Of a stretch of DNA of 54,130 bases, positions 18,319 through 27,619 are shown piece after piece. Every line of letters begins with the position of its first letter. Within the stretch, counting starts at the first letter, position 1. The translations under genes and the position numbers were made by a program. Location of the stretch: the NCBI GenBank assembly GCA_022510685.1, contig JAFLTA010000014.1, positions 1 through 54,130 of the forward strand, in the 5' to 3' direction. Source of the stretch: Lachnospiraceae bacterium. GTDB taxonomy: Bacteria > Bacillota > Clostridia > Lachnospirales > Lachnospiraceae. The notes beneath the pieces are model-generated. The model saw only the letters and a list, made by a program, of their open reading frames with translations, ran no database searches and was not told where the DNA came from.

Positions 18319-19407
18319 TTAGTTCTTTCCATATTTTTCACTTTGCATGCGAATCAGCTCTTCATCCTCAAAATAGTCAATCTTCATCGCCTTTTTCACT
18401 TCTGCCAGAGTGTTTGCCGCAGTTTCCCGTGCCACATCACTACCCTCTTTCAAGATATCGTACACTGCCGGTATGTCTTTTTCAAACTCCGCACGGCGAG
18501 CACGAATTGGCGCCAGTTCTTCCTGCAGCACACTGTTAAGAAATCTTTTGATCTTGACATCTCCTAAGCCGCCTTTTTTGTAATGCTCCTTTAACTCCTC
18601 CAGACCGGCATAATCAGGCATATACTCGGCGAAATGCTCCGGTTTGCTAAAAGCGTCCAGATAAGTAAACACCGTATTTCCCTCAATGTGTCCCGGGTCA
18701 GATACTTTGATGTGCAATGGGTCCGTATACATATCCATCACTTTCGCCCGTACATCTTCTTCCGTGTCGGACAGATAAATACAATTGCCAAGGGACTTGC
18801 TCATCTTCTGTTTGCCGTCAATCCCCGGCAGGCGCATGGACGCCTCATTATCCGGAAGAAGCGCATCCGGCTCCACAAGCACCTCATCGTAAATACTATT
18901 AAACTTGCGCACAATTTCCCGCGTCTGCTCAATCATGGGAAGCTGGTCATCTCCCACCGGAACCGTTGTCGCTTTAAATGCGGTAATATCTGCCGCCTGG
19001 CTGATGGGATAGGTAAAAAATCCCACCGGAATACTCGCCTCGAAATCCCGCATCTTAATCTCCGCTTTGACAGTAGGATTGCGCTGCAGACGGGACACTG
19101 TCACTAAATCCATATAATAAAACGTCAACTCGCAAAGCTCCTGAATCTGCGACTGGATAAACAATGTCGACTTTGTCGGATCCAAACCACAGGATAAATA
19201 ATCCAACGCCACCTCTATAATATTGAGACGCACCTTCTCCGGATTCTCAAAATTGTCTGTCAGTGCCTGTGCATCCGCTATCATAATAAATGTTTTGTCG
19301 TATTCCCCGGAATTTTGCAGCTCCACACGACGACGCAGGGAACCCACATAATGTCCCACATGCAAACGCCCCGTAGGACGGTCTCCGGTTAAAATTATCT
19401 TTCCCAT
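18319..19407 (-). CDS. trpS: tryptophanyl-tRNA synthetase
   Basis: Class I synthetase charging tRNA-Trp. The 362-aa protein has the HIGH-type motif in [15 protein letters not shown] and the KMSKS loop as KMSKSLGN, with the [11 protein letters not shown] segment between. Length is slightly above the usual 330 aa. The ATG at 19407 has GGAGAG about 9 nt upstream. It lies 31 bp after the alpha-toroid gene on the same strand, so the two are probably cotranscribed. No T-box motif is seen before it, unlike aspS. Confidence 0.95.
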   Translation of the reverse strand: MGKIILTGDRPTGRLHVGHYVGSLRRRVELQNSGEYDKTFIMIADAQALTDNFENPEKVRLNIIEVALDYLSCGLDPTKSTLFIQSQIQELCELTFYYMDLVTVSRLQRNPTVKAEIKMRDFEASIPVGFFTYPISQAADITAFKATTVPVGDDQLPMIEQTREIVRKFNSIYDEVLVEPDALLPDNEASMRLPGIDGKQKMSKSLGNCIYLSDTEEDVRAKVMDMYTDPLHIKVSDPGHIEGNTVFTYLDAFSKPEHFAEYMPDYAGLEELKEHYKKGGLGDVKIKRFLNSVLQEELAPIRARRAEFEKDIPAVYDILKEGSDVARETAANTLAEVKKAMKIDYFEDEELIRMQSEKYGKN

Positions 19408-19438
19408 TGTTTCTTCTCTCCTTCAGTCTATAATAATA

Positions 19439-20473
19439 TTAGCTTTCATCCTCTATCATACCGCTCCAATACAGCAGGTTCTTAATTATGATGCGACTTT
19501 TCCACCAATTCTTTGCCACTCCCCATGCTGCCGGATAGCTTTTGCCCCAATCCCATGTCACTTCCCAGGAACCGTCACCAAGCTGCGTCTTGGTAATAAA
19601 TTCAATCTCAAACTCAGAGATCGCTTCGTTACTCTTGTAAAAAATATTTTCCTTGGAATTGATGAATGCGGAAGGACGACAGATATTTACATTCCACATG
19701 GTAATGTAAAGGTTTTCATCCTGGGTAATCGTCTTGTGAACCATTTTCTTTAAATGCTTCTCAAACTTATCCACCGGGAAATCATCCTGCAATTCCGCCT
19801 CCAGAATATAATCATACAAACGGCAAAAACAAGATACCACATACATATCTTTGCAATCATCTATTTGAAGAAATTGTTTAATCGCTTTCTTGGCAATCTT
19901 CTTCGCCAGATAGTAAAATTCTGTTTCCGAATCCTCAAAATACAGAATAAAGCCTGCCAGTCCTGCTGTAGGGTTATAGTCCCAGGCAAAACGATTCATC
20001 GGGGTATCTTCCCACCAGGAAGAATGGGGATAATGCCACCAGTCCGCATGAGGAAATTTATTGTTAGTTTCCACTGTATGCGACCAAAAGTCATCATCAA
20101 ACTCCTTACCACTGCTCAAATAATCCAAAATACCCTGTATGATGGGATGCTCTGCATCAGATTTCTCCATCCCGATTTCCCATAGAACCTCTGTCGCCTC
20201 GTATGTCTGTGCAGGAGAAGAATGAGGATTCCAATAATCCGGCTCTAATCCATATCCAAAACCCCCGTCTGTATTCTGATAACAGGCAAGTGCCTCCAGC
20301 ACAGCTTCCTTACTACCATCTTCAAAATGATATTTCCATCTCGCCAAGTCAATCGGACGTGCATTTTTGTATACAAATCTCTTTGCACGGTGGAAGGCAT
20401 CCTCATATACTTCCCGTGCTTCCTTGTCCTTTTTCGATTCCTTATCCTTTTTTGCTTTCTTTTCTTTTCCCAT
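19439..20473 (-). CDS. alpha/alpha-toroid (prenyltransferase/squalene-cyclase repeat-like) protein
   Basis: A 344-aa cytoplasmic protein that starts with a Lys/Glu-rich tail (KEKKAKKDKESKK) and continues with repeats of the terpenoid-cyclase/prenyltransferase toroid type. The clearest are CYQNTDGGFGYGLEPD near residue 65 and LGDGSWEVTWDWG near the C-terminus, which are QW-like motifs. No DDTA/DxDD cyclase motif is seen, so enzyme activity is doubtful. The ATG at 20473 has GGAG 6 nt upstream; an in-frame ATG at 20491 lacks a ribosome binding site. It is probably transcribed together with trpS. The function is unknown. Confidence 0.72.
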   Translation of the reverse strand: MGKEKKAKKDKESKKDKEAREVYEDAFHRAKRFVYKNARPIDLARWKYHFEDGSKEAVLEALACYQNTDGGFGYGLEPDYWNPHSSPAQTYEATEVLWEIGMEKSDAEHPIIQGILDYLSSGKEFDDDFWSHTVETNNKFPHADWWHYPHSSWWEDTPMNRFAWDYNPTAGLAGFILYFEDSETEFYYLAKKIAKKAIKQFLQIDDCKDMYVVSCFCRLYDYILEAELQDDFPVDKFEKHLKKMVHKTITQDENLYITMWNVNICRPSAFINSKENIFYKSNEAISEFEIEFITKTQLGDGSWEVTWDWGKSYPAAWGVAKNWWKSRIIIKNLLYWSGMIEDES

Positions 20474-20747
20474 ACGCTTCTCCTCAACCATTTTAATATA
20501 TTACTGTCACCACTCATTACTCCGATATTTTATTGCCACAGTAATAAATCCTCATTTTGCCACAACTGACGCCATGATTCATACTCCCAACCCCCATCTT
20601 ATCCGCTCCAAAAATAATTATAGACAGTATAACATATATTTTCCAGATTTGGAAATAATAACAAAGAAAATTTATTGATGGATTCAGCAGAAATCTGTAA
20701 ACGCAAAAGCCGCTACAAACACTGCACCATCAGAAAGTGAGGATATT

Positions 20748-21182
20748 ATGCAAGAACAAGACACAATAAAACTGTTGGAGGAATGTGACTCCGGAAGCAA
20801 AATGGCAGTTTCTTCCATTGACGAGGTGATGGACAAAGCCCAGAATTCTTCCCTTCGCAGCCTGCTGGTGGAAAGTAAGCAACACCACGAAGAACTGGGC
20901 AACGAAATCCATACGGAGCTGGCAAGACATCATTCGGAGGAAAAAGATCCAAATCCGATTGCCAAGGGAATGTCCTGGATGAAAACCAATATGAAAATGA
21001 CCATGGACCAGAGTGATTCCACCATTGCCAACTTAATTACCGATGGTTGTGACATGGGAATCACCACTTTGCAGCGCTGCTTAAATGAGTATAAAGAAGC
21101 AGACAGCACTTCCAGGGATTTGTGCCGTCGTCTCATGTCTATTGAAGACAAGTTGCGTGAGGATATGCGGGGATATCTGTAG
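20748..21182 (+). CDS. four-helix-bundle protein, DUF2383-like
   Basis: A 144-aa soluble, almost all-helical acidic protein. The pattern of about 35-residue helices, the EVMDKAQNSSLRSLLVESKQHHEELGNEIH segment (paired His/Glu) and the ITDGCDMGITTLQRCLNEY segment resemble the ferritin-like DUF2383 family. The E-x-x-H spacing of a metal site is not complete, so no activity is claimed. The ATG at 20748 has GAGG 6 nt upstream. It stands alone on the plus strand, convergent with a small minus-strand gene. Confidence 0.75.
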   Translation: MQEQDTIKLLEECDSGSKMAVSSIDEVMDKAQNSSLRSLLVESKQHHEELGNEIHTELARHHSEEKDPNPIAKGMSWMKTNMKMTMDQSDSTIANLITDGCDMGITTLQRCLNEYKEADSTSRDLCRRLMSIEDKLREDMRGYL

Positions 21183-21213
21183 AGAAAAAACCTCCTTGGT
21201 ATTTTTAACGAAA

Positions 21214-21247
21214 ACGAGCACCGTCACTGCTGTGTCGATGCTCGCTT
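21214..21247. terminator. probable bidirectional terminator
   Basis: CGAGCA pairs with TGCTCG, with an inner CAC/GTG stem, between two convergent genes. T-rich tracts flank both sides (CTTTCTTCATTT on plus, TTTTCGTTAAAAA on minus). Confidence 0.6.
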
Positions 21248-21317
21248 TCTTCATTTCACGCAACATGATAGTTCCGATTTGCTTCCTGTTTTGTCTTACA
21301 CAATCATGCCAACAACT

Positions 21318-21527
21318 CTACCCCTGAAAATTATTGGATGCAATACGGTCAATCAATTGACTCATATCGTCCTCTGCCATTCCTCTTTTCCACTGCGACA
21401 GGGCTTTTTCCTGCTGCTCTTTCGTCAGATTTTGAAAACCATCTATATCCCTGATGTGGGACACCACGGGAAAGTCAGGACTTCCCGGCAGATGCAGCAT
21501 GCGCTCCTGTGGATCTAATGTTTCCAT
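21318..21527 (-). CDS. small hypothetical protein
   Basis: A 69-aa soluble protein of helical character ending in KRGMAEDDMSQLIDRIASNN. I do not recognise a family. It is supported as a gene by a strong GGAGG with a 6-nt gap before the ATG at 21527 and by its place as a separate unit between two terminator-bounded neighbours. It has no signal peptide, membrane segment or metal ligands. Confidence 0.6.
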   Translation of the reverse strand: METLDPQERMLHLPGSPDFPVVSHIRDIDGFQNLTKEQQEKALSQWKRGMAEDDMSQLIDRIASNNFQG

Positions 21528-21707
21528 ACGCCACCTCCTAAAAACTAATTACTACATTTCAGATTTCAACAGCTCTTTCTATGATGCGACTGCGAATCCC
21601 ATAATATAGTATTTAGTTTTTGCATAGAGCGGGGAAACTATTCGTGAAACCATTCATAGTTTTATTTACCTCATACTATCCGTAAATAAATCATATCGTT
21701 TCCTTTT

Positions 21708-24227
21708 TTAACCATTAACATTATATCGTCTGCCGTGATGGAGTCCACCCATGCCAGCAAGCAATGTGAATATAAATATCACACCACATAAGACGAGCAT
21801 TTTCACTGCATTCCATTCATACTGAAAACTGCCGTCCTGATTGATGAGTTTTTCTACGATAAACCAACTGGCAATCCCGGCGGAAATATATGCCAATATA
21901 ATGGCAGAAGCAGACACTATACCGTGTTCCAAAAGTATCATTTTACGCTCCTGCACCCTGCTCATTCCAACTGCACGATAAAGTCTGAGTTCTTTTTCCC
22001 TAATGGACAAATTGGCGAAAACCGTATTATATATTTGAATCATACATATTAAACCAATAAAGATTGCTATCGCATAACCTACCGTCTGGACCATATGCAA
22101 AATTTCATTCATTTCTGCCAAATCATATAGATCTCCCATCGCAAATAAGACATAATCTGTTTTCGTATCATCGAAAGGATCACCGGCAAACTCCTGTAAA
22201 TCATCGGAAGCCTCTTTGACATCTCTTAATAGTCCTATCCCCCAGCTCCATGAGAAACCGCCACTTTGTTTTCGGACATAAGGAAGAACAGAATCGCCGG
22301 CATGAACCAAATGCAGATAAGGTTCCACCACAGAATCAGTGACCGCCATAATATGATCTGATGAATTAAAAATATCCTCGGAGATGATTGCCTGAATCGT
22401 GTAGGTCTGCGTATCACCACGTTTATAGCAATCATTTGCCATGGCGCGAAACACATCATATACAGTAGAATCTTCTGTAATCTTCTCCCCCTCCCCTGTC
22501 TCCACCGCAGGGTAACCGGCATCATGAACCATCTGCAAAAATTCACGCATTACCCGTTTGTACCTCTCCTCTGTTTCTTTTTGGTTTTTCTCATATTCCT
22601 GCTGCTCTGCTTCATTTCGTTCTTCATTTTCCGAATCGCCATGAAAGCTGATATACTCCTCTATAGCCTGATCAATTCCGGACTCATCACAAAGCCGTGT
22701 ATATGTCTTATAACATTCATCATAGACTAAAGGATCTACTTCCGTAATGGTGTCACCCACTTTATATTCTGTTGTCCTGCGATCCTCATAGTTATAATCG
22801 CTCTGCGCATCCTTGACATTGTAAGTGTAATCGCACAAAAGAACACCATCTTCTTTCACCATTTTGTCATAGGATATCTTTCCCTCCACCAGGTATTTTG
22901 ACAATTCTTTTATCTGCTCTTTGTCATATGCCGTATGGGTAATCTCTGTTATTTTACGACTCTGCATTTGCGGGTCGATAATGTTATGAAAAACATCGTC
23001 CATATGAAGCATAAGTCCTGTCTTTAACACGCCGTCCATGCCGGAAATCTTCTTTTCCAAGTTCTCAAATTCTTCTTCCGAATAACACTTATCTGTGTAC
23101 ACGATTTCCGGGAATTCAATATTCTGACCACGATATTCCTTTTTTATCGTTGCATATTCACAATCCACAAAAACCGTCACACCACATATCATAATGGCGC
23201 AGGCAAAGACCCCCAAAAACAGATACAACATACGCACCGGACTTCGAGAAATATTTTTTCCGGCATATTCTCCCTCCACTCCAAACAACGAAGCAATGAT
23301 AGGATGTTTCTTCACCTTGTATTTCCGTTTGCCGGATAGTACATTTTCTGAGTTTGCATGCATCGCCTCAATCGGTGTCGCCTTCCCTGCCTGTCTTGCC
23401 GGTTCAATAAGCGCAAATAGTGTAACCGCCACAGTAAGGGCTGTCGTCATCGCCACATTAGAAGGATAGCAAGTGAACGTAAGCAAGCCGCCTAACTGTA
23501 AATAACGATTCAGCCAACCTTCTACGCACTTTAGTCCAACAAAACACACAGAAACACCTAACACCGTGCCAGCCATTGATAAAAAGACTCCCTCCGTAAA
23601 CAACAGCACGTACAACTGCTTTGCAGATAGTCCTGTACAGCGCATCTGTCCGTAATCTTTCCTCCGCTCCAATACGGCTAGCATCATAGTATTACGAATG
23701 ATAAACATGGTAAAAGCAACGAACAGTGCAGCCACTAATGCTATAATAGCACGCCGTGCAGCGGCTTCCGTACTGTCCCCCTGACCCATATAGGATTCAA
23801 TCCACTCGTACGGTTGGATGTCATCTACTCCCATATCCTCCCGAAGTTTCTCTGCGGATGCCCGCAGGTTAGATGTGTCCTTAAGCCCAATGTATACATC
23901 ATACATTACCTCCGTCGGAACTCCGTCCTCTGCCTCAATCACATCACTGACTACCGTTACATTTTCCACCAGTTCATGGTTCTTCAAACGGTCAACATAT
24001 TGCAGCGGTGCTTCCGTAAAATAGCCGCCCCTAAGCTGGATAACACCATATCTGTCATACAGACTGGCTAAATCATAATCATACATTGCGTAACCGATCG
24101 TGAGTGTGCCAAAAGCAAGTATTACCGTCAACATAATACCCATAATGGAATAGACAGTGCGGGATACATTCTTTCGGATATAACGCAAGGAAAGGAACAT
24201 ATAGTAAGAAAGTACTGAGTTACCCAT
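21708..24227 (-). CDS. ABC transporter permease, FtsX/MacB type
   Basis: An 839-aa permease with the two-FtsX-domain plan. A first helix (residues 25-47) is followed by an outside domain and three helices around 165-280. A second helix lies near 330, with a large extracellular domain at about 355-710 rich in Glu, Asp and Tyr, then three C-terminal helices. This is the architecture of lipoprotein- or peptide-handling exporters and of antimicrobial-peptide resistance ABC systems. The ATG at 24227 has AGGAGG 5 nt upstream and overlaps the end of the ATPase gene by 8 bp, so it is translationally coupled to it. No two-component genes are adjacent, so a bacitracin-type resistance role is only a possibility. 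Confidence 0.88.
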   Translation of the reverse strand: MGNSVLSYYMFLSLRYIRKNVSRTVYSIMGIMLTVILAFGTLTIGYAMYDYDLASLYDRYGVIQLRGGYFTEAPLQYVDRLKNHELVENVTVVSDVIEAEDGVPTEVMYDVYIGLKDTSNLRASAEKLREDMGVDDIQPYEWIESYMGQGDSTEAAARRAIIALVAALFVAFTMFIIRNTMMLAVLERRKDYGQMRCTGLSAKQLYVLLFTEGVFLSMAGTVLGVSVCFVGLKCVEGWLNRYLQLGGLLTFTCYPSNVAMTTALTVAVTLFALIEPARQAGKATPIEAMHANSENVLSGKRKYKVKKHPIIASLFGVEGEYAGKNISRSPVRMLYLFLGVFACAIMICGVTVFVDCEYATIKKEYRGQNIEFPEIVYTDKCYSEEEFENLEKKISGMDGVLKTGLMLHMDDVFHNIIDPQMQSRKITEITHTAYDKEQIKELSKYLVEGKISYDKMVKEDGVLLCDYTYNVKDAQSDYNYEDRRTTEYKVGDTITEVDPLVYDECYKTYTRLCDESGIDQAIEEYISFHGDSENEERNEAEQQEYEKNQKETEERYKRVMREFLQMVHDAGYPAVETGEGEKITEDSTVYDVFRAMANDCYKRGDTQTYTIQAIISEDIFNSSDHIMAVTDSVVEPYLHLVHAGDSVLPYVRKQSGGFSWSWGIGLLRDVKEASDDLQEFAGDPFDDTKTDYVLFAMGDLYDLAEMNEILHMVQTVGYAIAIFIGLICMIQIYNTVFANLSIREKELRLYRAVGMSRVQERKMILLEHGIVSASAIILAYISAGIASWFIVEKLINQDGSFQYEWNAVKMLVLCGVIFIFTLLAGMGGLHHGRRYNVNG

Positions 24228-25023
24228 TTTTCCCTCCTTTCCGGGACAGGACGGATTGGTCTGATGATAATTCCATACCTTCAGACAATCTGCTCATATC
24301 ATCAGAGTCCGGCATGTCATGAGCAAGCACCTGACCGGATAAAGTGTGCTTTACTTTCACGTCTGACTGTATTTTCCCATCCGACAATGTGATAATCCTA
24401 TCTGCCATTCCAGCGATTACCGGGTCGTGAGTCACCAACAACAACGTCTGAGAAAACTGCTTCACCGACTGCATCAATAATGTCATGATCTCCATGCCGT
24501 TCTGCTTATCCAGATTGCCCGTAGGTTCGTCTGCCAATATGAGGGACGGATGATTGGCAAGTGCGCGTCCAATAGCTACACGCTGCTTCTGACCACCGGA
24601 CAACTGTTCCGGCAGATGACCTCGTCTGTCCGTCAGCCCCAATATGTTTAAGAGTTTCTCTAAATACTCCTGCTGCATCTTTTTTCCGTCCAGACGAACG
24701 GGAATCTCTATGTTTTCCTCCACGGTGAGAATGGGAATCAGATTGTACTCCTGAAACACAAATCCCACTTTCCTCCTGCGAAACACCGCCTGTTCCTTGT
24801 CTTTCATGGAAAATATGTTGTCATCCTCCAGAGTAATATCCCCATCTCCCCGGTCTGCACCCCCGATCAGATGCAGCAGCGTAGATTTCCCGGAACCACT
24901 GGCGCCGACAATTGCTACGAACTCTCCTTTTTCCACGGTGAAATTCACGTCCTGCAAAGCGTGTACCGCTGTGTCACCTTTGCCATAAGTTTTTCCCACA
25001 TGGGAAAGTGTAAGAAATGCCAT
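24220..25023 (-). CDS. ABC transporter ATP-binding protein, LolD/MacB type
   Basis: A 267-aa ATPase that drives the FtsX-type permease after it. The Walker A is GASGSGKST, the Q-loop is VFQEYNLIP, the signature is LSGGQKQRVAIGRAL, the Walker B is LILADEPTGNLD, and the H-loop is VTHDP. The C-terminal 40 residues extend past the ordinary LolD length of about 230 aa and are low in conservation. The ATG at 25023 has GGAGG upstream. The two genes form an operon; the region upstream holds a perfect 14-bp hairpin and a long AT-rich stretch. Confidence 0.92.
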   Translation of the reverse strand: MAFLTLSHVGKTYGKGDTAVHALQDVNFTVEKGEFVAIVGASGSGKSTLLHLIGGADRGDGDITLEDDNIFSMKDKEQAVFRRRKVGFVFQEYNLIPILTVEENIEIPVRLDGKKMQQEYLEKLLNILGLTDRRGHLPEQLSGGQKQRVAIGRALANHPSLILADEPTGNLDKQNGMEIMTLLMQSVKQFSQTLLLVTHDPVIAGMADRIITLSDGKIQSDVKVKHTLSGQVLAHDMPDSDDMSRLSEGMELSSDQSVLSRKGGKNG

Positions 25024-25115
25024 TGTTAACCTCCATGCTGCGACTATTTTTTAGGAGCAGCAAATGGCTCAAGTTTTGGCAAATGGATGCGCAGCAATCC
25101 TTTGCACAATAACTT

Positions 25116-25146
25116 GCAGGTTGAAAAACAAAGTTTTTCAACCTGC
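25116..25146. terminator. perfect hairpin upstream of the ABC operon
   Basis: GCAGGTTGAAAAAC and its exact complement are separated by AAA. On the plus strand a T-rich tract (TCCCTCTTTTTTG) follows, so it can act as a plus-strand terminator. On the minus strand it would lie in the 5' region of the ABC operon. Confidence 0.6.
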
Positions 25147-25595
25147 TCCCTCTTTTTTGATTTTGTTTATAGATGTATTATATAAGATGTGTCTTACTTT
25201 TGGATGAATGAAATCTTACGATTTTGTCACTTTGGCATGTTTTTTGAATCTTTTCAGAAATTTTCATATCTAATCAAATACCCGTGGTTTGGGGGATTGG
25301 GAATGTTTTGAAAAACATAACTTTTCATAAGTTTTCGTGTTTTTTCATTGGTTCTGTGTAAAAACTGTGTAAAATGGTGTTTTTTTCTGTGTACGAATCT
25401 GTGTAAAAATGATGGGCTGTGAAGGCTTGATTTTACTGGTTTTCTCGCTATTTTGTCTTGTGCTTTTCCTCTGCATAAATCTATGACGATGTACTAAAGA
25501 AAAATGCTCACTATTTGTATTGGCAGCGATTCCACCTTAATTATATAATTAATGTCATTGATATAAATAATATTATTTTCATCAGGAAGGACGCT
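25147..25595. other. AT-rich non-coding stretch with iterated CTGTGTA motif
   Basis: No supported gene is seen. The word CTGTGTA(AAA) recurs at 25354, 25365, 25387 (as CTGTGTACG) and 25399. These could be binding sites of a regulator or simple-sequence drift at the edge of an island. Confidence 0.5.
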
Positions 25596-25679
25596 ATGGC
25601 TAAAAATGAATTGCAGATGGGGTTCAAAGGTTTGCTGAATACTATTCAATCTCAAATCGAAGATGATGATATAACATAA
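25596..25679 (+). CDS. 27-aa small ORF, possibly a gene remnant
   Basis: ATG at 25596 with AGGAAGG 5 nt upstream opens a 27-codon frame (MAKNELQMGF... to DDDIT) ending in TAA. The good Shine-Dalgarno suggests it was or is a real start. It may be the N-terminus of the same gene whose HTH end survives at 25762-25934. There is no homology I can name. Confidence 0.35.
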   Translation: MAKNELQMGFKGLLNTIQSQIEDDDIT

Positions 25680-25761
25680 GTATTGTATAAAATAAATAAG
25701 AAAAAAGTATGATGAGCATAAGCGAAAAAAGAACATCGAAACCTTTCGTGCTACATAGCAA

Positions 25762-25934
25762 ATCAATGGTAATAGCGGGTCGGTTCAATCGTTATCTCGC
25801 TTTAATACTAATATTGTTCGTACAGAGAGGAGCCGAATAGTTAAGGATATGTTTAAAAAGGGTATAAGCAACAAGAGATAGCAGATACATTAGGTATCTC
25901 GCAGGCACAAGTTTCAAATCTAATCAATTCGTAG
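25762..25934 (+). pseudogene. HTH regulator/sigma-region-4-like remnant
   Basis: The frame reads ERSRIVKDMFKKG, shifts by one base, and continues YKQQEIADTLGISQAQVSNL before a TAG. This is a clear helix-turn-helix of the kind found at the C-terminus of small regulators and sigma factors on mobile elements. Upstream codons in this frame reach a stop at about 25759. The frameshift and missing start mark it as a pseudogene. It lies at the left edge of the AT-rich island. Confidence 0.6.
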
Positions 25935-26003
25935 CTGTCGGCATAGGCGACAATGGATGGGTTTGATATCAAGCATGAATGGTAAAACCGGAGGGATAAG
26001 AAT

Positions 26004-26678
26004 ATGGCTGTAAATATCATTTCTGTAAAATGCCCCAACTGCGAAGCTTCTTTAGATATAGAAGCAGACAGAAATCAAGTGTTCTGTACCTATTGCGGTG
26101 CAAAGCTAATTATAAATAACGAGAACGAGTATGTATATAGGCACATAGATGAGGCTAGTATAAAGCAAGCTGAAACAGATAGAATCATGAAGTTGAAGCA
26201 GATGGAAATAGCAGAGAAAAACAGAGAATCTGCTGAAAAGACAAAACTACTAAAAATAAAAATATCTTTGATTCTTGCTACCGTAGGTATTGTTATGATG
26301 GTAGGTGGTGTTCTATTGGGGAATGCGACAGGTGAATCGATATCTATAGTTGGTTTTATTCCTCTGATAGGTTCAGCATATATTTGGCTGTTTTCAATAA
26401 TCAATGAAGATGATGATTTTGGGGAGAAAGTGAAAGTGCCATCGTCTGTCTTAGAATATGAATAAAAGAGTTATGCCGCCATAGAAGCTATTTTTAGAAG
26501 TGCTGGTTTCACAAATATTCGGTGTGTCCCTTTGAACGATTTGACTACAGGTTTATTAAAAAAACCTGATATGGTTGACTCAATCACAATCAATGGGCAA
26601 AAAATTATATCTGGTGGGAGAAAGTTTTCTCCCGACGCGGCTGTGGTTATTTGCTATCACAGTTTTTCCAGTCGATGA
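26004..26678 (+). pseudogene. zinc-ribbon membrane protein interrupted by an in-frame TAA
   Basis: The ATG at 26004 (GGAGG upstream) opens a frame with a zinc ribbon (Cys10, Cys13, Cys28, Cys31: CPNC...CTYCG), a charged coiled segment and two membrane helices at about 92-135. It stops at TAA 26463-26465 after 153 codons. The same frame continues without further stops to a TGA at 26676 and encodes a C-terminal module (AIFRSAGFTNIRC, ISGGRKFSPDAAVVICYHSF) that matches the module in the lipoprotein just downstream. The simplest reading is a recent nonsense mutation of a 224-residue gene; the shortened protein may still be made. Confidence 0.7.
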
Positions 26679-26743
26679 GCTTTTATGCTAAGTATAGTGA
26701 ATATTTCCAGTGAAACTTACATTATCCCTTCTCTTGGTTGCTC

Positions 26744-26772
26744 TTGACCTCTGTAATAAGGTATATTAAAAT
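26744..26772 (+). promoter_or_regulatory. promoter of the lipoprotein gene
   Basis: TTGACC and TAAAAT are separated by exactly 17 bp, about 30 nt before the lipoprotein start codon. Confidence 0.65.
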
Positions 26773-26803
26773 GAAATCAAGCAATAGGATAGGGAGGATA
26801 CTT

Positions 26804-27619
26804 ATGAAGAAATATATGTATATTATATTGGTAAGCATATGTTGTTTTATGCTTGTTGCATGTGGTAGCAGTGAGAATCATGATGGCGAAGCGAAAACTC
26901 CGTCAGGTTCTACCATAATGAAGGGGGACGATTACAAAAGTGTGGTAGAGGAATTTGAAGAAAATGGATTTACCAATATTAAATTGGAAAAAATAGAGGA
27001 CTTGATTATCGGATGGTTGACAAAAGAAGGTGAAGTTGAAGAGGTGTCTGTGGGTGGAGATGTAGATTATTCACCCGATAAATGGGTTCCTGCTGATACT
27101 GAAGTTATCATTAAATATCATGCTTTTCCAGAGAAAAAAGATAAAACAGAAGAGCCAAAATCTAACGATAATATTGAGCCAGAAGGTGTGGATGAAGATA
27201 ATAGTCAGGACGGAACAGAAGATAAAGGGGAAAGCAAAGTATTAACTATTGATAATTGTGAAGAACTTGCAAGCATACTTTCAAGAGATGCAGAATATGA
27301 ATCATATTCGATATTTGCAGACAAATATTACGGTAGTACTATTGAATTTGATGGTGGGATTGATTATGTGGATAATCATGGAAAATATAAAACAAGATAT
27401 GACATTCTGGTAAGTGCGGGTGATTATGACCCGGATGGACAACTTGGTCCAACCTTTAAATTTGAAAATGTGGGTGTGAGTAATTTGAATTTAGATACGT
27501 TATTCTTGGAAGATGAAATTAAAGTTGGTAAAAATGTCAGAATTGTTGCTAAAGTTGGAGAATTTAATATGGACACAGGGTTGTTTTTCCTTGATCCGGT
27601 ATCGGTTTCAGCACGGTAG
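26804..27619 (+). CDS. lipoprotein with a module shared with its neighbour
   Basis: A 271-aa exported lipoprotein. The lipobox is MLVAC with the lipidated Cys20, followed by GSSENHDGE. Residues about 45-110 form a module (FEENGFTNIKLEKIEDLIIGW to WVPADTEVIIKYHAF) homologous to the C-terminus of the interrupted zinc-ribbon protein upstream. It resembles PASTA-like repeats of other Clostridia. An acidic linker and a C-terminal OB-like domain (KYKTRYDILVSAGDYDPDG, VRIVAKVGEFN) follow. The ATG at 26804 has GGGAGG upstream. The function is unknown; it is probably anchored on the outer face of the membrane. Confidence 0.78.
   Translation: MKKYMYIILVSICCFMLVACGSSENHDGEAKTPSGSTIMKGDDYKSVVEEFEENGFTNIKLEKIEDLIIGWLTKEGEVEEVSVGGDVDYSPDKWVPADTEVIIKYHAFPEKKDKTEEPKSNDNIEPEGVDEDNSQDGTEDKGESKVLTIDNCEELASILSRDAEYESYSIFADKYYGSTIEFDGGIDYVDNHGKYKTRYDILVSAGDYDPDGQLGPTFKFENVGVSNLNLDTLFLEDEIKVGKNVRIVAKVGEFNMDTGLFFLDPVSVSAR

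Noticed and set aside
26463-26465. Programmed stop-codon readthrough at the TAA in the zinc-ribbon gene
   Set aside because: TAA is the least readable stop, no stimulatory hairpin or conserved CTAG-type context is visible after it, and the surrounding island is full of decayed genes; a nonsense mutation is simpler.
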